Virus record (IMG/VR): IMGVR_UViG_3300009034_001231 | Location: 1 to 22,097 of that record | Strand: one strand, 5' to 3' | Origin: a virus | Length of the DNA: 22,097 nt | Part shown: positions 7,117 to 13,572 of the stretch, in pieces | Position numbering within the stretch: the first letter of the stretch is position 1 | How the letters are laid out: each line of letters opens with the position of its first letter | The notes under the pieces: model-generated | What the model saw: only the letters and a program-made list of their open reading frames with translations | What the model was told of the DNA's origin: nothing | Databases searched by the model: none | Translations under genes and position numbers: made by a program

Positions 7117-7883
7117 AAACCAAACAACCAGAACAAGAGCGCGTGTCCAGCCAGGTTGAGAAGCCGAAGGACAAAGAACAGAGAACGGAGCGGAGAACAT
7201 TTCTTAGGGGAGCAGGCGTAGCAACAGCGGGTTTATGCGCCCCTGGTTTGCCGAAGCTCGCAGCAGCCAAGACAAAAGAGCCTAAAGAGCCTGACAAAAG
7301 CCTCAACGAAGAAATTGCGTTGCTCGAACCTGAAGAAAAAGCAGCCTTGACAACTTTTCTGAAAGGGCTTTGGGAAGTTGACCGGATGCTAAGCCCCAGT
7401 ATGGTTCATAATTTTCTGCAAATCACTAAATTAAGTGTGGTAGTACAGAAAGCAAAAGAGAAACGCGAAAAGGCCAGGCAAGAGGAACGCCGACACCGGG
7501 ACAGCCTGACGGGGCAAGCCAAAGTGGATTATGTTTTGGAGAAATTGAGAGAGGATATTGGCCTATATTATCGAGCGAGTTTTCAGCGTGAGATATTGGA
7601 GCTTATAAGGGATGATAAGCCCATTCCTCCAGATGCAGATGAGCATTACGCCTACAGAGCTAAAGCGGTGAATGAGCAATTTGAAGGTTGCAGCAAGAGT
7701 TTCAGGCGAAAGGTTATTAACCAGTATCTTACCAAAGTCTTGCCAGAAATGGAGGCTAAACAACGAGAAGAAGATGCTGACCAGGAGGCTTATGACAACT
7801 TATTGAACTATCTCGGCAACAACAAGACAACCGAGGAAGTTGTTGCCCTAACAAAGCAACTCAAGCAAGCTGATGCAGCTTAA
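7104..7883 (+). CDS. Helical protein with Tat-like signal sequence, function unknown
   Basis: A 259-residue protein from ATG 7104 with AAGGAG at 7091-7096; an in-frame upstream start at 7047 lies inside the terminator region. After a 29-residue polar N-terminus comes RRTFLRGAGVATAGL (from residue 30), an S/T-R-R-x-F-L-K-type twin-arginine motif with a weakly hydrophobic h-region, then a possible cleavage region near KLAAAKT (51-57). The rest is charged and helical with coiled-coil-like stretches (residues ~135-155 and near the C-terminus). A Tat leader on a phage-type gene is unusual and suggests export of a folded product, or a captured host gene. The cysteine at 45 is not in a proper lipobox. 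It is preceded by leader RNA II, so expression is probably controlled by termination. Confidence 0.8.
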   Translation: MEHRETKQPEQERVSSQVEKPKDKEQRTERRTFLRGAGVATAGLCAPGLPKLAAAKTKEPKEPDKSLNEEIALLEPEEKAALTTFLKGLWEVDRMLSPSMVHNFLQITKLSVVVQKAKEKREKARQEERRHRDSLTGQAKVDYVLEKLREDIGLYYRASFQREILELIRDDKPIPPDADEHYAYRAKAVNEQFEGCSKSFRRKVINQYLTKVLPEMEAKQREEDADQEAYDNLLNYLGNNKTTEEVVALTKQLKQADAA

Positions 7884-7951
7884 TAATGGACAGAATAGGT
7901 TTTTTGAGGTAGAATATTCGTATCGGGACGGTCTCGGCGGGACGTTATGGC

Positions 7952-8004
7952 TCACCTGCTCGCGTTTCCGCCTGGGCCGGTCCGAAATGAGCAGGTGAAA
8001 AATG
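7952..8004 (+). promoter_or_regulatory. Inverted repeat that can sequester the ribosome site of gene 8002
   Basis: TCACCTGCTC (7952-7961) and GAGCAGGTGA (7989-7998) form a perfect 10-bp stem with a 27-base loop. The right arm contains AGGTGA, the only Shine-Dalgarno-like sequence before ATG 8002, three bases past the stem. In RNA the stem would hide the ribosome site. As DNA it could also be an operator. No T-run follows, so it is not an intrinsic terminator. Confidence 0.6.
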
Positions 8005-8751
8005 ATAAGTGCTAAAACCAAAACTTCAAAGAAAAAACGAACCGAACAACCACCAAAAATTACTCTCCAATCCCCATCAATAGATGATGCGAAGCTCTGT
8101 GTGTGGGAACTTGAGCAAATAATGAATCCATTGGCTGAATTATGCAACGGGCAGGAAGGCAAAAGGTTGGGTTTATACAATCCCGTCCAGAGACATTTGG
8201 ACAAGCTCGAAAACCTGCTAAAAGAAGCCAAATATAATTGTATTTATGCACGAAATGACTCAACCAAATATGATATAGCAAATCAGTGTCTTGAAGATTT
8301 AATTAGTGGTTTTGCTAACCTAAACAAGACTCTCTACTACACGAAGAAGGAAATTCAGAAAGAATCGACAGAGGATTTAGCTGATGGCATAACTACAAAC
8401 GAAAAGACAAAATCAGAAGTTGTGGTTGAAATAGATAGAATTGCAACTTGGATTACAAAGTGGGCAAATAACCTGGGTAAACATCTTCCCTTATTAACAA
8501 ATAAGGTAGAGGTTGGCACAGCTAAAAGCAAACAGGCGACAAGAAAGCCGCGCAAATCGAAACGAAAGAAATGGTCAAGGCCAATGACTAAAAGCACAAT
8601 AATAACTATCTTGCGTTTAGAGAGTGTTTACAAACTTAATAAACTCGCGAAGCAGGGTGAATATGAAATCAAACAGGTCGGCAATAATCCTCAATCTTGG
8701 AAAATTCGCATAGACAAACTTGAAGATAATCTCCAAAAAAAGCTCAGATAA
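8002..8751 (+). CDS. Hypothetical basic protein
   Basis: A 249-residue protein with no family I recognise. It starts with a Lys-rich tail (KTKTSKKKR), has a helical middle (residues ~28-160), then a strongly basic patch (TRKPRKSKRKKW, about 180-191). The C-terminal ~50 residues end in a QSWKIRIDKLEDNLQKKL helix, possibly a small DNA-binding unit. ATG 8002 is set by the hairpin-embedded ribosome site. It precedes the excisionase-like gene, so early regulation is plausible but unproven. Confidence 0.72.
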   Translation: MISAKTKTSKKKRTEQPPKITLQSPSIDDAKLCVWELEQIMNPLAELCNGQEGKRLGLYNPVQRHLDKLENLLKEAKYNCIYARNDSTKYDIANQCLEDLISGFANLNKTLYYTKKEIQKESTEDLADGITTNEKTKSEVVVEIDRIATWITKWANNLGKHLPLLTNKVEVGTAKSKQATRKPRKSKRKKWSRPMTKSTIITILRLESVYKLNKLAKQGEYEIKQVGNNPQSWKIRIDKLEDNLQKKLR

Positions 8752-8863
8752 GCATAAGTGATTTGGCTTCATAAAGCCAAACTGGTCGAAACACGTCTAA
8801 ACAGGTCAAAACCCAAAAAACCACCAATTCCTTACTTTTAATAATCTCAAAATATGCTTTTTT
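8750..8863 (+). terminator. Possible long-loop terminator between genes 8002 and 8871
   Basis: AAGCATA (8750-8756) can pair with TATGCTT (8853-8859), which runs into six Ts (8858-8863). Inside is a solid hairpin: TTTGGCTT (8762-8769), a 4-base loop, AAGCCAAA (8774-8781). The outer stem is AT-rich and only 7 bp, so this is weak. It sits seven bases before ATG 8871, as the stronger leader terminators sit before their genes. Confidence 0.3.
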
Positions 8864-8870
8864 GTGATAT

Positions 8871-9065
8871 ATGGATATTGCATTATTGAAACCACAGGAA
8901 GTTGATTTGCTTTTCCGTTATCCGGCTGGTCGCTCATCCCGCTTAGCGAAGGCTGGACACATTCCGTATATCATTTTGCCTGATGGGGAAATCCGTTTTA
9001 ACGAAGCCGAAATTCAACAGATACTAAAATCTAAGCACAGTGGAAGGGATACTGTCAAATGTTAA
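8871..9065 (+). CDS. Excisionase-like MerR/HTH_17 DNA-binding protein
   Basis: A 64-residue protein from ATG 8871. LLKPQEVDLLFRYPAGRSSR, then AGHIPYIILPDGEIRFNEAEIQQIL, follows the excisionase-family plan: a recognition helix, a short beta wing carrying the (I/V)-x-(F/L)-x-(D/P)-G-x-(I/V)-R-F signature, and a final helix. Such proteins bend DNA at att sites for excision or act as regulators. No Shine-Dalgarno is visible before the ATG. Its stop overlaps the start of the 58-residue ORF at 9059. It is far from the integrase (13573), so it could be a regulator rather than a directionality factor. Confidence 0.75.
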   Translation: MDIALLKPQEVDLLFRYPAGRSSRLAKAGHIPYIILPDGEIRFNEAEIQQILKSKHSGRDTVKC

Positions 9066-9235
9066 AAGTAAAAAAGGCCGCTTGCTGGGCGACCCTTAAA
9101 ACTAAACGACGAAATCGAAAATACCAGAATTTCCTCTGTTTGTCAAATAAATTTTTCCCGCGACTGCAAAAAATTCCCCGGCGACCTGCAAACCGGATTG
9201 AACTCTCCAAGGTTAATTTGAGGAAGGCTGTTTGA
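9059..9235 (+). CDS. Small very basic hypothetical protein
   Basis: A 58-residue ORF whose ATG overlaps the stop of the excisionase-like gene and whose TGA (9233-9235) lies just before the winged-helix gene's ATG. GGAAGGG at 9042-9048 could serve as ribosome site. It is rich in Lys and Arg (about a quarter of residues) with no motif. Its exact fit between two genes is the main support. It could be spacer that happens to be open. Confidence 0.4.
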   Translation: MLKVKKAACWATLKTKRRNRKYQNFLCLSNKFFPRLQKIPRRPANRIELSKVNLRKAV

Positions 9236-9237
9236 TA

Positions 9238-9561
9238 ATGACACACCGTCAGATGACAATAGGTGAGTTATTGCTGAATCCTTCTGTGAAAAACAAGGAT
9301 ACGCTAAGGCTTTCGCGGCAGGCAGAGAAGATTTACGCCTTGTTCCGGCGTGGCCCCGTCAAGACGAGCCAACTGGCAGCCATAGCCTGTCAATACAATG
9401 CTCGCATATCCGAAATCCGCCACTCTATTGTAAAAATAGGTCTGATGGTTGATGAGATAGAGGGTTCTGGTGGTCAGAATGAATATCGCATAGTGGAGCT
9501 TGGCCGAAGCTCGTTCTGGAAGAAAGTTAAACAAAAAAATGAGGTCTGGAAGTGGCTGTAG
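9238..9561 (+). CDS. Winged-helix DNA-binding protein
   Basis: A 107-residue protein from ATG 9238 (TTG at 9232 is an alternative), with AGGAAGG at 9221-9227. Residues ~25-88 (RLSRQAEKIYALFRRGPVKT, then SQLAAIACQYNARISEIRHSI, VDEIEGSGGQNEYRIVEL) form a winged helix-turn-helix of the kind common upstream of phage replication genes: three helices, then a two-strand wing. It probably acts as a regulator or replication accessory. The C-terminus is basic (KKVKQKN). Confidence 0.75.
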   Translation: MTHRQMTIGELLLNPSVKNKDTLRLSRQAEKIYALFRRGPVKTSQLAAIACQYNARISEIRHSIVKIGLMVDEIEGSGGQNEYRIVELGRSSFWKKVKQKNEVWKWL

Positions 9562-9568
9562 GCAAGAG

Positions 9569-9715
9569 ATGAAAATGTGCCGCAATGGTTGTGAGCGTCC
9601 AGCAATAAAGTCCCGACCAGTTTGTGCTGAGTGCCACAGGCAAGATATGAAGAATTACTATGTGGGAAAAAAGGCAGAACATAAGGTTTGGCTGCAAGAG
9701 TTCAAAGGAAAATGA
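9569..9715 (+). CDS. Small zinc-finger protein
   Basis: A 48-residue protein from ATG 9569 (ATG 9575 also possible). CRNGC near the N-terminus and CAEC about 15 residues later make a single zinc-knuckle candidate, followed by a basic helix. The TGA overlaps the ATG of the replication initiator (ATGA at 9712), a coupling typical of a real operon member. Confidence 0.6.
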   Translation: MKMCRNGCERPAIKSRPVCAECHRQDMKNYYVGKKAEHKVWLQEFKGK

Positions 9716-10635
9716 CAACGAATAATACAGATAATCAGGGATGGGTCAGACTTTACAGAAAATCACTGGACAGTAGGGTTTGGCATAATCCCCATTTATG
9801 GCAGTTGTGGTGCTACTGTCTGCTCAGAGCGAATCATAAGCCCTGCTGGGCTTCCGTCAAAACAGGACGAGGGCAAACAGAAGTCTATTTAGAGCCAGGC
9901 CAGTTTATTTTCGGAAGGTTCTCAACAGCCAAAGACCTAAAGGCGAAGCCCGATGCAACGTATAAACGATTGTTGAAATTAAAAACACTCGGAAATATTA
10001 CCACCCAAAACAGGACGCATTTTACGGTCGTAACGCTCTGTAATTGGGATTTATACCAAAACGCTCAGGCTGATATTACCACCCAAGTACCACCCAAGTA
10101 CCACCCAAGTAACACAGACAAGAATGATAAGAATGATAAGAAGATAAATAAGTATAGTCAAAACTCTAACGAGTTCCGACTTGCCTCTCTTTTATTTGAC
10201 GAAATCAGGAAGCGTAAATCAGACTTCAAAGAGCCAAACCTACAACAATGGAGTGTTCATATTGACAGAGCGATTCGCATTGATAGTCGTAAGCCCGACC
10301 GGATTGAAGCTGTTATCCGATGGTGCCAGCAGGATGCGCCGAGGGGTGAGCGGGGTTTCGGATGGCAGGACAATATCCTCTCGACCGCCAAGCTCCGCGA
10401 GAAATTCGATAAGTTAGAGCTTGCGATGCAGGCTTCTCAAAAACAAAGGCAGCCCCGTGTGGTGAAATTCGAGGACGTTGGGCCAAGTGTGGAGTTTCTA
10501 AAGAACCAGCTTGATGGTTTGCTGCTGGTTCCTGAGCAAAAGAGAACGCCGAAGGACAGGGCTGAAATAAAGCGATTACAGGCGCGTTGTGAAAGAGCGA
10601 AAAATGATAGAGCAAATGCAGATAAGGCCGGATGA
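9712..10635 (+). CDS. Replication initiator/helicase-loader-type protein (lambda O / DnaD-like)
   Basis: A 307-residue protein from ATG 9712, with AAAGGA just upstream. The N-terminal domain (residues ~8-115) opens with GWVRLYRKSLDSRVWHNPHL and contains a GQFIFGRF...AKPDATYKRLLKLKTLGNI winged-helix segment, the plan of phage replisome organisers that bind origin iterons. A low-complexity linker (residues ~123-150) is encoded by the iteron repeats themselves, as in lambda O. The C-terminal half is charged and helical and could contact the helicase. The next gene is the DnaB helicase, with overlapping ends (10604), so the pair forms a replication module. Family placement is by plan and context, not by a decisive motif. 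Confidence 0.78.
   Translation: MTTNNTDNQGWVRLYRKSLDSRVWHNPHLWQLWCYCLLRANHKPCWASVKTGRGQTEVYLEPGQFIFGRFSTAKDLKAKPDATYKRLLKLKTLGNITTQNRTHFTVVTLCNWDLYQNAQADITTQVPPKYHPSNTDKNDKNDKKINKYSQNSNEFRLASLLFDEIRKRKSDFKEPNLQQWSVHIDRAIRIDSRKPDRIEAVIRWCQQDAPRGERGFGWQDNILSTAKLREKFDKLELAMQASQKQRQPRVVKFEDVGPSVEFLKNQLDGLLLVPEQKRTPKDRAEIKRLQARCERAKNDRANADKAG
10000..10160 (+). other. Candidate replication origin with iterons inside the initiator gene
   Basis: Three perfect tandem copies of ACCACCCAAGT occupy 10078-10110, preceded by ATATT. A partial fourth copy (ATTACCACCCAA) is at 9997-10008. Immediately downstream is an AT-rich A-strand tract with two AGAATGATA repeats (near 10120-10137) and AAGATAAATAAG. The 11-bp period is not a multiple of three, so each copy encodes different residues and selection appears to act on the DNA. 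Iterons plus an AT-rich tract inside the initiator gene reproduce the lambda-type origin layout. Confidence 0.7.
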
Positions 10636-11944
10636 TATTTTTTCGCGTGAAGCCGAGGCTGGTTGTATCGGTAGTCTGATTATGGTCGGCAAAACCGAGC
10701 CAGGCCGAATCGGAGAGATAATGGGCATACTTGACGTTGACGACTTTCACTTGCCCGAACACAAGGCGATGTACGGTGCTATTTGTGATATTTACATAAA
10801 AACCTCTACGCTTGACCCAGTAGTCTTGCGGGAAAAATTGAAGCAGGGAAAGGAGTTAGAAAGCGTTGGCGGCGTTGATGCTTACATAATCAAAGTCGTG
10901 CAAAGTGTTACTTCCGCAGCGAATCTTGACTATTTCGTTGATATTGTAAGGCGTAAAGCAAAGAACCGGCAGGTGGTTGAAGTCGGTCAAACAATTTACG
11001 ATTTGACGCTCAACTCCGACCAGCCGGACCAAAAGATAGAGAAAATCCAAGAGCTTTCATTGAGCTTAACGCCGATTGAGAACAAGCCGGACGTTTACAA
11101 AACAGAGAATGTTACGCAGGAAGCCTTAGAAGATTTATTGGAAAAGAAATCCGGCATTAGTACGGGCTTTGAGAAAATGGATTGGCACTTGGGGGGCTTA
11201 CGGGGTGGGGATTTTGTTGTAGTTGCGGCGCGTCCGTCTATGGGTAAAACGGCCTGGGCACTCGATGTAGCCTTGAATGTTGCCAGGTCTGGCAAAGCTG
11301 TGGTTATTTACAGCCTTGAGATGACCCGAACGCAATTAACTCAGCGAATGATTTGCAATATAGCAAGGGTTGATTCGCATAAAGTGAGGCAACAACGATA
11401 TACCCCCGAAGATGTAAACGAGCTTGGACTGGCCGCTACAACACTGAGCAATTACAAAATCCTGATAATGGACTTCTCACAATTAACACCTGAAACTTTC
11501 AGGGCAAGTCTCAAGACCGTAAAGCATAGATTTAGAGTGGACTGTGTGATAGTCGATTATCTTCAACTTATGCAGACAAAGGGTAGGAATGAAAACCGGC
11601 AGCAGGAAATTACTACGATAAGTCGAAACCTGAAAGCGGCTGCAAAGGGAGAGGAATTGCCGGTAATTGTCTTATCGCAACTGAATCGGGAAGTCGAACA
11701 TAGATTGAGTCATAAGCCACAACTTAGCGATTTGCGTGAAAGCGGTAGTATCGAGCAGGATGCCGATGTTGTGATTTTGCTACACCGGCCAGACTGGTAT
11801 CACAAGGGCGAGGAAGGGTATGTGAAAACCAACAATGGAGTTTTTCAAATTGCTAAAAGTCGCAACGGCCCAACGGGTGAGTTGGAATTACAGTTTAGTG
11901 AAAAATTCGTTTCGTTTGGAAATATATCAATGGGGGAAGAATAA
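10604..11944 (+). CDS. dnaB: Replicative DNA helicase, DnaB family
   Basis: A 446-residue protein from ATG 10604. The N-terminal helical domain (about 10-130: SREAEAGCIGSLI, DDFHLPEHKAMYGAI) is followed by a linker and a RecA-fold core. In the core, Walker A is ARPSMGKT (209-216), SLEMTRTQLTQRM follows, Walker B is VIVDYLQLM (315-323), then LSQLNREVEHR (357-367), DLRESGSIEQDAD (376-388) and KSRNGPTG (418-425). All signatures of a working hexameric replicative helicase are present and the length is normal. The element therefore drives its own theta-type replication with the initiator encoded immediately upstream. The start overlaps the initiator's last codons, and the stop overlaps the next ATG. 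Confidence 0.96.
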   Translation: MIEQMQIRPDDIFSREAEAGCIGSLIMVGKTEPGRIGEIMGILDVDDFHLPEHKAMYGAICDIYIKTSTLDPVVLREKLKQGKELESVGGVDAYIIKVVQSVTSAANLDYFVDIVRRKAKNRQVVEVGQTIYDLTLNSDQPDQKIEKIQELSLSLTPIENKPDVYKTENVTQEALEDLLEKKSGISTGFEKMDWHLGGLRGGDFVVVAARPSMGKTAWALDVALNVARSGKAVVIYSLEMTRTQLTQRMICNIARVDSHKVRQQRYTPEDVNELGLAATTLSNYKILIMDFSQLTPETFRASLKTVKHRFRVDCVIVDYLQLMQTKGRNENRQQEITTISRNLKAAAKGEELPVIVLSQLNREVEHRLSHKPQLSDLRESGSIEQDADVVILLHRPDWYHKGEEGYVKTNNGVFQIAKSRNGPTGELELQFSEKFVSFGNISMGEE

Positions 11945-12168
11945 TGTCTGAATCACAAAGATTAGACGAGATTTTACCAGAGGTTATGCAGAACATCCGA
12001 AGGCGATGTGAGCAGAATCCAGACAACAAAGTGTTTAAGCCAACAGCGAGTAAACACAGGCATAGGGTAGTATCCGCCGTTAGTGATTTTATGTTTCGCA
12101 GGTCAAGCCGACCGAAAAGATTGAGCGGCGAACGAAACAATAAAAAAGAGCAGAAGCGATTATGGTGA
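11944..12168 (+). CDS. Small basic hypothetical protein
   Basis: A 74-residue protein starting in a TAATG overlap with the helicase stop, with GGGGGAAGA upstream as ribosome site. It has a helical N-terminus (RLDEILPEVMQNIRRRCEQN) and a basic, poorly structured tail. No family recognised. Coupling to dnaB suggests an accessory replication or regulatory role. Confidence 0.6.
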   Translation: MSESQRLDEILPEVMQNIRRRCEQNPDNKVFKPTASKHRHRVVSAVSDFMFRRSSRPKRLSGERNNKKEQKRLW

Positions 12169-12293
12169 AAAAGAAAAAAGCAAGAACTAAGAAACAAAGA
12201 CGCAAGTGGTGGAAAGCTCTAACTGATGAGGAAAAGGCCGAATACATTAGGGACGTCCAAGAGTGCAAAAAAATCAAGAGAGACTCAAGGTGA
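12162..12293 (+). CDS. Very small basic protein, possibly frame-broken with the next ORF
   Basis: A 43-residue ORF from ATG 12162, overlapping the upstream stop. It has a Lys/Arg-rich start (MVKKKKARTKKQRRKWWKAL) followed by an acidic helix (TDEEKAEYIRDVQECKK). It crosses a run of seven As (12267-12273). Dropping one A there would fuse it to the downstream frame ending at 12453, giving about 96 residues. Confidence 0.45.
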   Translation: MVKKKKARTKKQRRKWWKALTDEEKAEYIRDVQECKKIKRDSR

Positions 12294-12453
12294 AAGAACA
12301 ATAAAAAAGAGAAAACAGCCAAGTGAAAAAAATAATTATTTAGGTCGTGGCTTCAAGTGGCAATCAAAACCGGCGATGGTGGAGATAACACCGGAAACCA
12401 AACCAAATTGGCTGGACTGGATTCGATTCAAAAATTCTTGGTTGAATGATTAG
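12226..12453 (+). CDS. Small hypothetical protein (overlapping frame)
   Basis: The 75-residue frame from ATG 12226 overlaps the previous ORF by 68 bases in another phase. The second half (YLGRGFKWQSKPAMVEITPE, then NWLDWIRF) looks like genuine protein; the first third is less convincing. I therefore favour a single gene starting at 12162 with a break at the A7 run, but cannot exclude two overlapping genes. Confidence 0.45.
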   Translation: MRKRPNTLGTSKSAKKSRETQGERTIKKRKQPSEKNNYLGRGFKWQSKPAMVEITPETKPNWLDWIRFKNSWLND

Positions 12454-12516
12454 TGAGTTTTGAAAGTGGTGGCGAAAAAATGACGCAATAGCAAAAGCGG
12501 CAAGGAGACTGGAACA

Positions 12517-12708
12517 TTGAAACAGAGTAAGAGAAATCGTCAAAAAATAGCAAAAATAACTTTCGATGTTGTACCAGATGAAAGAATTGTGCTGTTCGAT
12601 ATGCAGAGCCGAAATACAACAACGCTAAAAGTTTACTACCGGTCTGGCGGTTTGGCTATAAATTTCAAAGTGCCGTCAAACGTACGAGTTTGTAGGGATG
12701 GTTTATGA
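12517..12708 (+). CDS. Small hypothetical protein with TTG start
   Basis: A 63-residue ORF. The TTG at 12517 is supported by AAGGAG at 12502-12507, nine bases upstream. A basic N-terminus is followed by an alternating pattern compatible with a small beta fold (KITFDVVPDERIVLFDMQ, TTLKVYYRSGGLAINFKV). No family recognised. It is the last small gene before a weak terminator. Confidence 0.55.
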   Translation: MKQSKRNRQKIAKITFDVVPDERIVLFDMQSRNTTTLKVYYRSGGLAINFKVPSNVRVCRDGL

Positions 12709-12769
12709 TAAAAACGAGCGGCGGTGTAAAAAAATAGAGAGCAAAACGGGAATCAAGCCAGATAGACCG

Positions 12770-12803
12770 AAGGCGAGTGCTACTCCGCCCGCCGTCGCTT
12801 TTT
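12770..12803 (+). terminator. Weak intrinsic terminator candidate closing the replication block
   Basis: GGCG (12772-12775) and AGT (12776-12778) can pair with ACT (12782-12784) and CGCC (12786-12789), with one bulge. CGA/TCG and AAG/CTT pairing extends towards five Ts (12799-12803). The fold is imperfect. It lies in the only non-coding gap (12709-12826) between the replication block and the next HTH gene. Confidence 0.35.
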
Positions 12804-12826
12804 AATATTTGATAAATGTGCTAAAG

Positions 12827-13069
12827 ATGGAAGTCAACAAAAATAATGTGAACTCTTTACTTTTGTCAGTTAAAGATGTGGCAAAACTATTGGGAATTAG
12901 TCCCCGTCAGCTTTATCGCCTACATTCGGCAGGAAAAATCCCGCTCCCGATTAGAACTTTGGGGCGGCCATTATGGAACCGGAAGGAACTGGAATCTTGG
13001 ATTGACGCTGGTTGCGTAAATCGAGAAATGTGGCAAAATATGAAAACAGTAGGAGTAAGCAAATCTTAA
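12827..13069 (+). CDS. AlpA/excisionase-type HTH DNA-binding protein
   Basis: An 80-residue protein from ATG 12827 (TTG 12809 or GTG 12818 would extend it). Residues ~13-60 read LLSVKDVAKLLGISPRQLYR, then LHSAGKIPLPIRTLGRPLW and NRKELESWI. This is the textbook HTH_17/AlpA fold: helix-turn-helix, a wing with GRPLWN, and a closing helix. Such proteins activate integrase or serve as excision factors. It lies 0.5 kb upstream of the integrase promoter, so it is a better candidate directionality factor or integrase regulator than the protein at 8871. No clear ribosome site. Confidence 0.82.
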   Translation: MEVNKNNVNSLLLSVKDVAKLLGISPRQLYRLHSAGKIPLPIRTLGRPLWNRKELESWIDAGCVNREMWQNMKTVGVSKS

Positions 13070-13070
13070 A

Positions 13071-13307
13071 ATGGTAGAAATACTCGGCACAATCGCAACG
13101 ATGTTAGCTGTACTTGGTGTTGTCTTTAACAACCACAAACTAATTGCTTGTTTTTATCTCTGGCTTTTGAGTAATGCGATTACGGCAGGGATTCATCTGG
13201 ACGCAGGGATATACAGCTTGCTCATAAGAGATTTGATATTCTTCGGGCTGGCTATCGAAGGCATATATCGTTGGAGAAAAAAACCTTTTGAAAAACAGGG
13301 AACATAA
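13071..13307 (+). CDS. Small membrane protein, PnuC-fragment-like
   Basis: A 78-residue protein with three hydrophobic segments (about 3-20, 25-42, 50-66) and a basic C-terminus (RWRKKP). NNHKLIACFYLWLLSNAI followed by a RDLIFFGLAIEGIYRW segment resembles the small PnuC-like (nicotinamide riboside transporter fragment) membrane proteins seen in many phages and islands. It is too short to be a full transporter, so its role is unknown. It starts one base after the upstream stop. Confidence 0.7.
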   Translation: MVEILGTIATMLAVLGVVFNNHKLIACFYLWLLSNAITAGIHLDAGIYSLLIRDLIFFGLAIEGIYRWRKKPFEKQGT

Positions 13308-13418
13308 ATATCGAAGCGACTGAGTTCGTCCAGCACAGCTAACGTGGCGACCTCGGAAAATGACAAAAAGGGCTAAAAATGGCCGATTCAGAAAAAACTG
13401 ATATTTTTTACTTTTCTC

Positions 13419-13446
13419 TTGACGTAGCTTGAGCCGATGATATAAT
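13419..13446 (+). promoter_or_regulatory. Strong sigma70-like promoter for leader I / integrase
   Basis: TTGACG (13419-13424), 16-base spacer, perfect TATAAT (13441-13446). Predicted start near 13453. It is the same spacer length as the promoters of leaders II and III. Confidence 0.75.
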
Positions 13447-13452
13447 TGTAGA

Positions 13453-13553
13453 TACTATGAGACTCAGGATAAGTCAGAAAATATTAAGCCCATCGAAGTC
13501 CACTTTTGGCCGTTTTCGGTCAGTCCTGGGTCTCAACTTTGATGGGCTTTTTT
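13453..13553 (+). ncRNA. Structured leader RNA I upstream of integrase
   Basis: A roughly 100-base RNA from the promoter to the T-run. Segment A, TGAGACTCAGGA (13458-13469), pairs with A' TCCTGGGTCTCA (13524-13535): 12 pairs, one G-U. Segment B, AAGCCCATCGAAGT (13486-13499), pairs with B' ACTTTGATGGGCTT (13536-13549): 14 pairs, one G-U. The order is A-B-A'-B' with A' abutting B', so the stems interleave as a pseudoknot or as rival folds. A small hairpin GGCCG-TTTT-CGGTC (13508-13521) lies between B and A'. The first bases of A repeat the integrase start (ATGAGACT at 13457 and 13573), so A' could also pair with the true start. Confidence 0.7.
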
Positions 13554-13564
13554 ATAGAAAGTGA
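13457..13564 (+). CDS. Possible 35-residue leader peptide ending in the integrase ribosome site
   Basis: The ATG copy at 13457 reads MRLRISQKILSPSKSTFGRF and on for 35 codons through the whole terminator to TGA 13562-13564, inside the GTGAGGTGAA ribosome-site region of the integrase. Its first three residues (MRL) equal those of the integrase. No Shine-Dalgarno precedes it, but the predicted RNA begins only about four bases upstream, so leaderless initiation is possible. A translating ribosome would melt the terminator. Confidence 0.35.
   Translation: MRLRISQKILSPSKSTFGRFRSVLGLNFDGLFYRK
13486..13553 (+). terminator. Intrinsic terminator with long loop, leader I
   Basis: A 14-bp stem (13486-13499 with 13536-13549, one G-U), a 36-base loop with an internal hairpin, and six Ts ending at 13553. 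It lies 20 bases before the integrase ATG, between promoter and gene. Confidence 0.75.
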
Positions 13565-13572
13565 GGTGAACA

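Noticed and set aside
10078-10110. CRISPR-like repeat
   Set aside because: The 11-bp units are directly adjacent without spacers and lie inside the initiator gene; they are iterons or simple tandem repeats.
10313-10762. 149-residue reverse-strand ORF
   Set aside because: Antisense to the initiator/helicase overlap, both of which are clear genes.
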